Shown here: piece by piece, positions 1-7,759 of the stretch
Layout of the letters: each line of letters starts with the position of its first letter
Position numbering within the stretch: the first letter of the stretch is position 1
NCBI GenBank assembly: GCA_902798755.1
Contig: CADBYC010000004.1
Span: 1-64,000, forward strand
DNA length: 64,000 bases
Reading direction: 5' to 3'
Origin: an uncultured Ruminococcus sp.
Lineage (GTDB): Bacteria > Bacillota > Clostridia > Oscillospirales > Acutalibacteraceae
The notes under the pieces: generated by a model
Told to the model about the DNA's origin: nothing
Databases searched by the model: none
Seen by the model: only the letters and a program-made list of their open reading frames with translations
Position numbers and translations under genes: made by a program

Positions 1-137
1 AAGGCTTTTAACAGACCGTGTCCATAAAATGGGGTTTTTGATAAATATCCGTGTCCGAAAAACGGGGGTGTCGAGTAAAATCGGTGTCCGAATTTCGGAA
101 TTCTAGAAAGGGAACGTGTCCATTTTATAGGATACAG
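1..137. repeat. GTGTCC-motif array, possible insertion-sequence end
   Basis: Five copies of GTGTC(C/G) lie within about 105 bases, starting at 18, 51, 68, 84 and 116, separated by short A/T-rich stretches, the last followed by ATTTTATAGGATAC. Arrays of short repeated motifs at a terminus are known for IS21-family elements, where they serve as transposase binding sites. No transposase is in the window, so the element would have to extend left of base 1. Identification as an IS end is inference only. Confidence 0.3.
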
Positions 138-281
138 TTTACTTTTGTCACAAAAGGCACTAAGAGAAAGATAAAGAGAAAGAAAAAAATAAAAGATAAA
201 GAAAATGAAAATGAAATGATAATGATAAACGCCGTTGGCTTTTCATCTCATTTCACTTCATATCATGATCATATTCATTTT
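138..281. other. Intergenic, purine-rich tract
   Basis: No gene is seen. Bases about 160-223 are almost pure A and G on the plus strand (GAAAG/AAAGA-like low-complexity run), followed by AT-rich sequence with the palindrome ATCATGATCAT-like core near 261-273. It lies directly downstream of the rluD stop codon on the minus strand, where the tract would read as a pyrimidine-rich transcript tail. No clear GC-rich terminator stem was found. Confidence 0.5.
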
Positions 282-1202
282 TCAATGAGCGCTTCTCAGC
301 TTCTCTCTGAACCTGACAAAGCTCTCGGGTGGGTCGGCGGTGAACTCCATATACGCTCCCGTCACGGGGTGGACAAAGCCGAGCTTGTAGGCGTGCAGGC
401 ATTGACCGCCGAGCTCCGTAATGACCTTGGACGGGCCGTACACATCGTCGCCCGCGATGGGGTGTCCGATGCTTGCGAGGTGGACGCGGATCTGGTGCGT
501 TCTGCCTGTCTCCAAACGGCAGAGGATATAGGTGAAGCCGCTGTAGCGCTCGAGCACCTTGATATGGGTCACGGCGGGCTTGGAATTGAGCTGTGTCACG
601 CACATTTTCTTGCGGTCGGTCTTGTGCCGTCCGATGGGCGCGTCAACGGTGCGCTCGTCCTCCTTGATGTTGCCGTAGCAGATGGCGAGGTACTCGCGCG
701 TGAAGCTGTGCGCCTTGATCTGCTCGCTCAGCCCCGCGTGAGCGATATCGGACTTCGCGACCGCCAACAGTCCGCTGGTGTTCTTGTCGATACGGTGGAC
801 GATACCGGGGCGCAGCTCGCCGTTGATACCCGACAGCTCGTCGCCGCAACGGTACATCAAAGCGTTGACCAGCGTACCGCTGTAGTTGCCCGGAGCAGGG
901 TGCACCACCATTCCCTTGGGCTTATTGACCACGAGCAGGTGCGCGTCCTCATAGACGATATCGAGGGGGATATCCTCAGGGGTGATATCCACGGGCTGAG
1001 GGTCGTCGATCAGGACGGTAATACGGTCGCCGACGGCGGTCTTGTAGTTCTTCTTGACCGCCTTCTCCCCTACCGTCACCATGCCGTCGTCGATCAGCTT
1101 TGTCGCGGCAGATCGGCTCAGATCGTCGATATGATCGGAAAGGTACTTGTCGATACGAACGCCCTGATCCGCCGCTTCTACGGTAAGATCAAGCCTGTTC
1201 AT
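282..1202 (-). CDS. rluD: Ribosomal large-subunit pseudouridine synthase (RluD/RluA family)
   Basis: Isomerises uridines to pseudouridine in 23S rRNA in the cytoplasm. The 306-residue protein has the usual family length: an S4 RNA-binding domain at about residues 14-75, then the catalytic domain with VVNKPKGMVVHPAPGN (91-106) and the signature HRIDKNTSGLL, whose Asp139 is the catalytic residue of the family. The start overlaps the lspA stop by 14 bases, so the two are surely cotranscribed and probably translationally coupled. lspA-rluD is the normal Firmicutes order. Exact target uridines cannot be read from sequence; related paralogues (RluA, RluC, YlyB) make the symbol approximate, the family is certain. 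Confidence 0.93.
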   Translation of the reverse strand: MNRLDLTVEAADQGVRIDKYLSDHIDDLSRSAATKLIDDGMVTVGEKAVKKNYKTAVGDRITVLIDDPQPVDITPEDIPLDIVYEDAHLLVVNKPKGMVVHPAPGNYSGTLVNALMYRCGDELSGINGELRPGIVHRIDKNTSGLLAVAKSDIAHAGLSEQIKAHSFTREYLAICYGNIKEDERTVDAPIGRHKTDRKKMCVTQLNSKPAVTHIKVLERYSGFTYILCRLETGRTHQIRVHLASIGHPIAGDDVYGPSKVITELGGQCLHAYKLGFVHPVTGAYMEFTADPPESFVRFREKLRSAH

Positions 1203-1677
1203 CGAGCTTCTCTTTCTTCTTATCGTTCTTCATGAAGTCGGAGAAGAACAGCAGATAGACGATCAGGCAGACAGTACCCGCCGTGATACAGTAATCGGCA
1301 AAGTTGCAGATCGGCGGGAAGAACGACAGGCTGAGGTAATCAACAACATAGCCCAGCACGATGCGCTCAAAGAGGTTGCCCAGTCCTCCGCCGATGATCA
1401 GCGCGGCGGCGACAGAGAATAATTTGCTCTTTTTATAATTCTTAAAAAGAAGTATAGAGAAGAGAATGATCACGACAGAGGTCGTGATGGCAAAGAATAC
1501 CGTGCCGTCCTGAAAGAGTCCGAACGCGACGCCGCGGTTCTCGGAATAGGTCAGAGAGAACACGCCCGGAATGACGGTGACAAAGCCCTCGGGCTTGACG
1601 TTCGTTTCGATCAAGGTGCGGATACACTGCGCGAGGATCGGCAGGATCACGATGATGGAAATATAAATGATGAGCAT
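1189..1677 (-). CDS. lspA: Lipoprotein signal peptidase (signal peptidase II)
   Basis: Membrane aspartic protease that removes the signal peptide from diacylated prolipoproteins. The 162-residue protein has four predicted membrane segments (about 1-18, 60-78, 86-104, 128-148). Signature boxes are visible: ENRGVAFGLF (46-55), GGGLGNLFERI (97-107), and the two catalytic aspartates Asp113 (VVDYL) and Asp128 (NFADYCITAG). The C-terminus is a short charged tail (KNDKKKEKLDEQA). It overlaps rluD downstream; upstream lies a repeat-filled gap of 300 bases before ileS. A lipoprotein substrate is also encoded in this window at 20843-21415. Confidence 0.96.
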   Translation of the reverse strand: MLIIYISIIVILPILAQCIRTLIETNVKPEGFVTVIPGVFSLTYSENRGVAFGLFQDGTVFFAITTSVVIILFSILLFKNYKKSKLFSVAAALIIGGGLGNLFERIVLGYVVDYLSLSFFPPICNFADYCITAGTVCLIVYLLFFSDFMKNDKKKEKLDEQA

Positions 1678-1714
1678 AGTTTCACGTCCAATTCAATACG
1701 GTTGAGAGGGAATA

Positions 1715-1752
1715 AGGTTGAGATTGCCACAGGCTGACGCCTTCGCAATGAC
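1715..1752 (+). repeat. Family B palindromic repeat (CATTGCGAGG type)
   Basis: Copy reading GAGATTGCCACAGGCTGACG then CCTTCGCAATGAC. This is the reverse orientation of the CATTGCGAAG...GTGGCAATCTC repeat found about twenty times in the window. The outer parts (TTGC and GCAA) are self-complementary. It sits in the lspA-ileS gap. Confidence 0.8.
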
Positions 1753-1814
1753 TATTCGATAGTACAATGCGGTGTACCGTGTGATACACCGCATATGATT
1801 AGATTATGTTATCT

Positions 1815-1924
1815 GTAGGGACGGTCATCGACCGTCCGTTATGACGAACGTTTCTGTTCTCGAAAACCATCAATAGAATCAACAACGCCACTGCCGCGCG
1901 GACGAGCAATGCTCGTCCCTACAA
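1815..1924. repeat. Family A REPIN-like inverted pair
   Basis: Two GTAG-type hairpins face each other. The left has arms GGACGGTC / GACCGTCC with loop ATC (1818-1837), the right GGACGAGC / GCTCGTCC with loop AAT (1900-1919). The outer ends are TGTAGGGACG and CGTCCCTACA. The inner three arm bases differ between the two hairpins yet stay complementary. Length and layout match the pairs at 25955, 41676 and 50490. Confidence 0.8.
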
Positions 1925-1979
1925 CGGCGTTTTCCTATCAACAGGACAGAAACTTATTCCTCGTTTTCTGCAACAGTGA

Positions 1980-4748
1980 TTACGCTTTCAGGATCGCGGC
2001 ACAGCGCGCGCAGAGCGTGGGGTGGTCGGCGTCACAGCCGACGGTGGTGGAATATGCCCAGCAGCGCTCGCACTTCTCGCCCTCTGCCTTTGCGACCTCT
2101 ACGGTCAGCTCGCCGTCCGCCTTTTCGAGCTTGACGTCGGAAACGATGAATACCGCTTTCAGCTCGGGGAGGACCTTCTCGATGAAGTCGTATTCTTCAC
2201 CGCTCGCCCTGAGGGTCACGCAGGTCTCGAGAGAGGTCTTGACGACCTTATCCTTGATAACGACCTCGAGGGACTTCTTGACGGTGTCGCGCAGCTCATG
2301 GATACGATCCCATGCAGCGATGAAGTCGTCGCCGACAGTGATATCGACGGTCTTGGGCATCTCGTTGTAGAGAATATTCTCCTTGTCGTCGGCGGCGCGG
2401 TGCGGCAGGTATCTCCAGATCTCGTCAGCAGTGTATGCCAGGATAGGAGCGAGCATACGGGTGAGCGCATCGAGAATGAGATACATCGCCGTCTGAGCGG
2501 CGCGGCGCTGTTTGGAGTCAGCCTTTTCGGTATATAATCTGTCCTTGAGTACGTCGAGATAGAAGTTAGACATATCGACGACGCAGAACTTGTGGATCGA
2601 ATGATAGACCTGATGGAACTCGAACTTGTCGTAAGCGCCGAGGCACTTTTCGATCAGCTCGTTGAGCTTGACGATCGTCCACTTGTCGATGGGAGTCAGA
2701 TCGTCAGCCGCTACCATATCCTTTTCGGGATCGAAGTCACTCAGGTTACCGAGGATATAGCGGGCGGTGTTGCGGATCTTGCGGTACGCTTCAGACATCT
2801 GCTTCAGGATATCGCGCGAAATGCTGATATCGGACTGGTAGTCGGAGGAAGCGACCCACAGACGGAGCACGTCGGCGCCGTACTGCTTCATGACCTCCTG
2901 CGGGCTGATACCGTTGCCCAGCGATTTAGACATCTTGCGGCGTTCCATATCGAGGATCATACCGTGGGTCAGGACGGTGCGGTAGGGAGCGACGCCCTGA
3001 GTCGCGACAGAGGTCAGCAGAGAGCTCTGAAACCAACCGCGGTACTGGTCGTTGCCCTCAAGATAGAGATCGACGGGAGCGCCCAGATACGGACGGCGCT
3101 TGCAGACAGCGCGCCAGGAAGAGCCGCTGTCAAACCATACGTCCATGATGTCCTTTTCCTTATCGAAGTCGGTACCGCCGCACTTGGGGCACTTAGTACC
3201 CTCGGGCAGGATCTCGGACGCGTCCTTAGTCAGCCACGCGTTGGAGCCTTCCTTGCCGAAGAGATCGGCTACCGCGAGCATCGCTTCTTTATTGACGTAG
3301 GGCTCGCCGCAATCCTTGCAGTAGAAGATCGGGATCGGCACGCCCCACTTGCGCTGACGGGAGATACACCAGTCTTTTCTGTCGCGCACCATCGCGGTGA
3401 TACGATCCTTGCCCCAGGCAGGGATCCACTCGACGGTATTGATCGCGTCGACAGCCTTGTCCTTGAAGTCGTCCACGGAGCAGAACCACTGGTCGGTCGC
3501 GCGGAACAGGATGGGGGTCTTACATCTCCAGCAATGGGGATACTGGTGGATGATCTTCTTGAGTGCGAACAGATAACCGTTCTCGTCAAGATAGATCGCG
3601 ATCTTTTTATTGGCTTCCTCTGTCGTAAGACCGGCAAACTGACCGGCTTCCTCGGTTAGAACGCCGTTGGCGTCGACCGGGCAGATGGTGGGGATCTCGG
3701 GATAATTCTGGCAGACGTTGAAGTCGTCTACGCCGTGGCCGGGAGCGGTATGGACGCAGCCTGTACCGCTTTCGAGCGTAACGTGCTCGCCGACGATCAG
3801 GAGCGATTCACGGTCGAGGAAGGGGTGCTTTGTCTTCATGTACTCGAGCTCGGCGCCCTTGATGGTGCCGACGACCTCGTAGTCGGTCAGCTCAGCCTCT
3901 GCCATCGCGCTCTCATACAGATCGGTCGCCATGACGTAGTACTCATCACCGCATTTGATGACGGAATACTCATAGCGGGGACCGACGCAGATCGCAAGGT
4001 TCGCGGGCAGGGTCCAGGTGGTGGTGGTCCAAATGACGAAGGAGACCTTCTTAGGATCGATGCCCATCGCCTCGAACTTGCCCAGATCGTCGGTCACGGG
4101 GAACTTGACATAGATGGAATGGCAGGGATCCTCGGCGTACTCGATCTCGGCTTCCGCCAATGCGGTCTTACACTCGGGGCACCAGTAAACGGGCTTTAAG
4201 CCCTTGTAGATATAGCCCTTGTCAGCCATCTCGGCAAAGACCTTGATCTGCTCGGCTTCGAAATGCGGCTTGAGGGTCACATAGGGGTTATCCCACTCGC
4301 CGATACAGCCTAAACGCTTGAACTGGCTGCGCTGGTCGTCTACATAGCCTGTAACGAATTCCTCACACAGCTTTCTTAATTCTAATACAGAAATATCCGC
4401 GGAATTGCCGATACCTGCCTTGGCTCTTGCCTTCAGCTCGGTGGGCAGACCGTGGGTATCCCAGCCGGGCACGAACGGCGACTGAAAGCCCGCCATGTTC
4501 TTATAGCGGACGATAAAGTCCTTCAAGATCTTGTTCAGCGCGTGGCCGAGGTGGATATCGCCGTTGGCGTAGGGAGGGCCGTCGTGCAGCACATACAGCG
4601 GCTTGCCCTCGTTCTTTTTGATCAGCTTGTCATAGACCTTTTCTTCCTCCCAGCGCTCGAGCGTTTTCGGCTCTGACTGGGGCAGACCGCCTCGCATGGG
4701 GAAGTCGGTCTTCGGAAGATTCAGGGTAGCGTTATAATCCTGAGACAT
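1980..4748 (-). CDS. ileS: Isoleucyl-tRNA synthetase
   Basis: Charges tRNA-Ile with isoleucine; class Ia synthetase of about 922 residues. The HIGH-type motif HDGPPYANGDIHLGHALNK lies near residue 56, the KMSKS loop (RRKMSKSLGNG) near 600, the editing domain between them, and a C-terminal zinc-binding tail with CERCWAY and CARC. I chose the ATG at 4748 because a GGAG site lies eight bases upstream; an in-frame GTG at 4757 would add three residues but overlaps that ribosome site. The 130-base leader shows no T-box element (no conserved T-box core), unlike many Firmicutes ileS genes. It follows divIVA as in other Firmicutes. Confidence 0.97.
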   Translation of the reverse strand: MSQDYNATLNLPKTDFPMRGGLPQSEPKTLERWEEEKVYDKLIKKNEGKPLYVLHDGPPYANGDIHLGHALNKILKDFIVRYKNMAGFQSPFVPGWDTHGLPTELKARAKAGIGNSADISVLELRKLCEEFVTGYVDDQRSQFKRLGCIGEWDNPYVTLKPHFEAEQIKVFAEMADKGYIYKGLKPVYWCPECKTALAEAEIEYAEDPCHSIYVKFPVTDDLGKFEAMGIDPKKVSFVIWTTTTWTLPANLAICVGPRYEYSVIKCGDEYYVMATDLYESAMAEAELTDYEVVGTIKGAELEYMKTKHPFLDRESLLIVGEHVTLESGTGCVHTAPGHGVDDFNVCQNYPEIPTICPVDANGVLTEEAGQFAGLTTEEANKKIAIYLDENGYLFALKKIIHQYPHCWRCKTPILFRATDQWFCSVDDFKDKAVDAINTVEWIPAWGKDRITAMVRDRKDWCISRQRKWGVPIPIFYCKDCGEPYVNKEAMLAVADLFGKEGSNAWLTKDASEILPEGTKCPKCGGTDFDKEKDIMDVWFDSGSSWRAVCKRRPYLGAPVDLYLEGNDQYRGWFQSSLLTSVATQGVAPYRTVLTHGMILDMERRKMSKSLGNGISPQEVMKQYGADVLRLWVASSDYQSDISISRDILKQMSEAYRKIRNTARYILGNLSDFDPEKDMVAADDLTPIDKWTIVKLNELIEKCLGAYDKFEFHQVYHSIHKFCVVDMSNFYLDVLKDRLYTEKADSKQRRAAQTAMYLILDALTRMLAPILAYTADEIWRYLPHRAADDKENILYNEMPKTVDITVGDDFIAAWDRIHELRDTVKKSLEVVIKDKVVKTSLETCVTLRASGEEYDFIEKVLPELKAVFIVSDVKLEKADGELTVEVAKAEGEKCERCWAYSTTVGCDADHPTLCARCAAILKA

Positions 4749-4831
4749 CACATACACTCCAAATTTCAGTTTTTTGCCATCCGATCATATCGCGCGATCT
4801 ATGTCGCATTTTGCGAATGGCGTCTAACACA

Positions 4832-4862
4832 GACGAGCGCTGACCTAACGATCAGCGCCGTC
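4832..4862 (-). other. Stable hairpin in the divIVA-ileS gap
   Basis: Arms GACGGCGCTGA and TCAGCGCTCGTC around an eight-base loop, read on the minus strand between the divIVA stop and the ileS start. No T-run follows, so it is not a standard terminator; it could be a processing or stability element. Function is unknown. Confidence 0.45.
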
Positions 4863-4879
4863 ATATAAATCTAATTATC

Positions 4880-5551
4880 TTATTCTACGTCGTAGTTGTC
4901 GCCGAACTTGAGCTTGCCGAATTTATCGGGCTTCTCGCGCTTTAACTCGGGACGGATCTTGACGTCGTCATCAGCTACATCGGGCTGAACGTCGGCGGTC
5001 TGCTCGGCGTTATCCGAGGGAGCTTCATCGGCGGGGATCATGTTCTCGACCGGCTCGAAGGGATATTTTTCGTCGAGCTCGGCGCGCTTCTTCTTGACGT
5101 CCTCCTCCTTGGGGAACTCCTCTACCATCGCGATATGCTTCTTGTACAGAGCGAGGATCTCGGAGCGGAGCTTAGCGGTCTCGGCATGCAGGGCTTCGAA
5201 CTTGTCCTTCTCGCGCTCGGTAGCCATCTCAGCCTCGGTGAGGATCGCGCGGCTCTTCTTCTCGGCGGACTTCACGATGTAATCAGCCTTGTTCTTAGCT
5301 TCCTTGATGGTGGTATCGCTCAGCTTCTGAGAGGTCAGCAGGGCGTTGCGGACGGTCTCCTCGTCCTCGCGGTACTGCTCGATCTTGGTCGCGAGAATAT
5401 CCATCTTGCGAACGCAATCGTTCTTCTCGGCGATCAGCTGCTCAACGGTAGCGGTCACCTCGTCGATGAAGTCATCTACGTCGGCGGCGTTATAACCGTT
5501 CTTGCCGGCACGTCTGAAACTGATTTCTCTGATTTCGTCGATTGTTAACAT
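4880..5551 (-). CDS. divIVA: DivIVA-family cell division/polarity protein
   Basis: Coiled-coil protein that binds curved membrane at septum and poles and recruits division or growth factors. The 223-residue protein starts with the family signature MLTIDEIREISFRRAGKNGY followed by NAADVDDFIDEV, the membrane-binding N-terminal domain (1-60). A long coiled coil covers about 30-150, and the C-terminal third is an acidic, proline-containing disordered tail. The start has an AGGAG site. It stands between ylmH and ileS, the standard position in the Firmicutes ylm cluster. Confidence 0.95.
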   Translation of the reverse strand: MLTIDEIREISFRRAGKNGYNAADVDDFIDEVTATVEQLIAEKNDCVRKMDILATKIEQYREDEETVRNALLTSQKLSDTTIKEAKNKADYIVKSAEKKSRAILTEAEMATEREKDKFEALHAETAKLRSEILALYKKHIAMVEEFPKEEDVKKKRAELDEKYPFEPVENMIPADEAPSDNAEQTADVQPDVADDDVKIRPELKREKPDKFGKLKFGDNYDVE

Positions 5552-5566
5552 AACTACACTCCTATC

Positions 5567-6295
5567 CTATCTGTAGTGTCTGACCGCTACTCTCAGCTTT
5601 CCTTTCTTGGAAGTGCCGAGCTGAGCCGCCAGTACAAATTTACCGTATTTCCTTATCGTGACCGTCGCCCCGTCCTTGAGCATTTTCGAGACCTCGGTCA
5701 CCGTGACGTGATCTACCGTCACCATTTCACTTTTGATCAGACGCGCCGCCTTCTCGCGCGACAGGTGCGCCGCACAGGCGACGAACGCGTCAAGCCTCAG
5801 GGAGCTTAATGTCCACACCAGCTCCTCGATGTCGTTAGGTACAGGCAGATCATTAATATCCGCGTAACCGACCTTCACTCCGACCCTGCCGATCTGATCG
5901 ACCTCGGTCAAGAGATAGGGAGCGATCTCTTCGCGGACAAAGACGACTGTCCTGCCCTGTCCCATGAGGATATCCCCCACTGTTTCCCTGCGTATCCCCT
6001 GCGCTGTCAGAGCGCCTAAGAAATCGCGGTGCCGCAGGTCGAATTCCGCCTTGTAGGTGAACTCGAGCGCCGCGATCGGGAAAAGCTCTTCCTCAGCGCC
6101 CGCGCCCATCATCAGGCGGGTGGCGCCCTCGTAACCGCCGTAGAACATCACGTCGGCGGACTTCGGAAGATTCTGTCTTAAATACAGACTTTCATGTTCA
6201 TTCAAAAAGCCTAAAAACCGTGGTATGCTCCTGCGCTGTGAAAGCGATATCGCGTCATACGCTTTATCGAGCAGGAGCTTGTCTTCATCGATCAC
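5567..6295 (-). CDS. ylmH: YlmH-type S4 RNA-binding protein
   Basis: Member of the YlmH family, which in Bacillus and relatives has been linked to cell division and to rescue of stalled ribosomes. The 242-residue protein has an N-terminal region with GFLNEHESLYLRQNLP (about 29-44) and a C-terminal S4 domain (about 175-240) with SREKAARLIKSEMVTVDHVT. The start is GTG at 6295; no strong ribosome site is visible, but the gene begins seven bases after the sepF stop, suggesting coupling. YlmG, normally between sepF and ylmH, is absent here. Confidence 0.9.
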   Translation of the reverse strand: MIDEDKLLLDKAYDAISLSQRRSIPRFLGFLNEHESLYLRQNLPKSADVMFYGGYEGATRLMMGAGAEEELFPIAALEFTYKAEFDLRHRDFLGALTAQGIRRETVGDILMGQGRTVVFVREEIAPYLLTEVDQIGRVGVKVGYADINDLPVPNDIEELVWTLSSLRLDAFVACAAHLSREKAARLIKSEMVTVDHVTVTEVSKMLKDGATVTIRKYGKFVLAAQLGTSKKGKLRVAVRHYR

Positions 6296-6302
6296 AAAAC
6301 GC

Positions 6303-6821
6303 TTAGAAGTATACGCCGCTGTGCTCGAGCTCGTCGAGCAGGTCGTCGCCTGTCAGGTCGACGTTGTTCGGGATGATGATAAAGGTAGAGGTCGCGACCT
6401 TCTTGATCTTGCCGCGGTTGGCGTAAGCGACGCCGGACAAGAAGTCGATGATACGGCGCGCCATATCCTTGTTGGTGTTCTCGAGATTGAGCACGACGGT
6501 ATGGGTCTTGATCAGCTCGTCGGCGATATTGCGGGTCTCTTCGCCGAAGCGCTCGGGCTTGAAGAGCGCCACAGAGAGCTTAGCGGTCGCGCTGATGTTG
6601 ACGACCTTGTTGCGGCGGGAAGAATCGCGGGACGATACGGGCTCGTCGAAGTCGTCATAACGGGAAGTGTCGCGGGACGACTCGCGGGTGGAACGGCGAG
6701 AAGAGCGGGACTCTTCCTCACGGTCGCTTTCGTCCGTGTCATAATCGTCATAGTCGTTGTATTCGTACTCGTCGTCGGGCGCATCCCACATGCGCTTGAA
6801 CTTGTCTACAAATCCTGCCAT
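6303..6821 (-). CDS. sepF: Cell division protein SepF
   Basis: Membrane-associated FtsZ-binding protein that aligns FtsZ filaments at the septum. Start at ATG 6821 (172 residues) is favoured by a GGAGG site; a longer frame upstream lacks support. The N-terminus MAGFVDKFKRMWDAP is the amphipathic membrane-targeting helix, then a very acidic and Ser/Arg-rich linker (about 15-85), then the SepF core domain from about residue 86 (SVALFKPERFGEETRNIADEL) with GVAYANRGKIKKVATSTFII. Neighbours yggS and ylmH confirm the division cluster. Confidence 0.95.
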   Translation of the reverse strand: MAGFVDKFKRMWDAPDDEYEYNDYDDYDTDESDREEESRSSRRSTRESSRDTSRYDDFDEPVSSRDSSRRNKVVNISATAKLSVALFKPERFGEETRNIADELIKTHTVVLNLENTNKDMARRIIDFLSGVAYANRGKIKKVATSTFIIIPNNVDLTGDDLLDELEHSGVYF

Positions 6822-6883
6822 TTTGGTTTCCTCCGTTTTATCGTGATTTCTGTTTATAATTTGACTAAATAACAACATACAGA

Positions 6884-7041
6884 GCCTTCCCCTCGAGGGG
6901 AAGGTGGGCTTTTCGGCTCCTAAAGAGTCGAAAAGGTCGGATGAGGTGGAAACGCTTCCTCCTTATACCGTAAATTGCTTAAATGGAAAGGCTTCCACCT
7001 CATCCACCGCAAGCGGTCCCCCTTCCCCTCAAGGGGAAGGC
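6884..7041. mobile_element. Family D MITE-like hairpin element
   Basis: About 158 bases bounded by GCCTTCCCCTCGAGGGGAAGG (one base over a perfect palindrome, 6884-6904) and CCTTCCCCTCAAGGGGAAGG (ending 7041). Inside, GGATGAGGTGGAAA and TTCCACCTCATCC form a second inverted repeat; connector hairpins are CTTTTCG...CGAAAAG on the left and ACCGC-AA-GCGGT on the right. No coding capacity. It fills the sepF-yggS gap and ends four bases from the yggS stop. Confidence 0.8.
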
Positions 7042-7045
7042 TGTT

Positions 7046-7759
7046 TCAAGTCGGATAGTACCTTGCGCCGAACAGAGCCGAACCGACCCTGATCATATTC
7101 GCGCCGCAGCGTATCGCTTCCTCATAATCGTCAGACATACCCATGCTAAGTATATCCATAGATATATTATCTATATTTTTACTGCCGATGTCAAGAAAGA
7201 ACTTGCGCATATTATCGAAAAATTTACAATTTTCTTGTGCATTTTCACAAATTGGGGGTATCGCCATCAATCCGCGCACTTTCACGGCGGGAATATCCTT
7301 GACCTGATCGAGCAATTCGGGCAGATTTTCGGGCATAACGCCTGATTTGTTCTCCTCTCTGCCGATGTTGACCTCGAGCAGGATATCGGTGGTGATACCG
7401 AGCTTTTCGGAACAGCGGGAGATCTCCTTGGCGAGCTTGACGGAATCGACCGACTGGATCAGATCGACCTTGCCGACGATCTGTCGCACCTTATTAGTCT
7501 GCAAATGACCGATGAACTGCAAGGACGCGTGATCGAGGTCATAGCTGTCGTATTTTGACAAAAGCTCCTGCACGCGATTCTCGCCGATATAGCGCAACCC
7601 TAAGGAGATCGCGTGATTGATGATGTCAGCGTCAACGGTCTTGGTCGCGGCGAGGAAGGTGATATCGGACGCGGTCTTGCCGACCGACTGCGCCGCCCTC
7701 TCGATATTCTCACAGATTTTCTGATAGTTATAGGTTACGTCAGCTAATGATCTTTCCAT
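7046..7759 (-). CDS. yggS: YggS/YlmE-family PLP-binding protein
   Basis: Small pyridoxal-phosphate carrier (PLPBP family, alanine-racemase fold) that maintains PLP homeostasis; no enzymatic activity is generally known. At 237 residues it has the normal length. LAATKTV (about 36-42) holds the PLP lysine; GENRVQEL, IGHLQTNK, LSMGMSDDYEEAI and IRVGSALFGARYY are the conserved boxes. The start has an AGGAGG site inside the end of the upstream HlyD-like gene, overlapping it by 20 bases. The stop codon lies right beside the family D element. Confidence 0.95.
   Translation of the reverse strand: MERSLADVTYNYQKICENIERAAQSVGKTASDITFLAATKTVDADIINHAISLGLRYIGENRVQELLSKYDSYDLDHASLQFIGHLQTNKVRQIVGKVDLIQSVDSVKLAKEISRCSEKLGITTDILLEVNIGREENKSGVMPENLPELLDQVKDIPAVKVRGLMAIPPICENAQENCKFFDNMRKFFLDIGSKNIDNISMDILSMGMSDDYEEAIRCGANMIRVGSALFGARYYPT

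Noticed and set aside
51..1235. 394-codon plus-strand frame covering rluD
   Set aside because: It runs antisense to the full-length pseudouridine synthase with intact motifs; no ribosome site and no recognisable domain.
4749..4879. T-box riboswitch before ileS
   Set aside because: Too short, with no T-box core or specifier-loop elements seen; only one plain hairpin.
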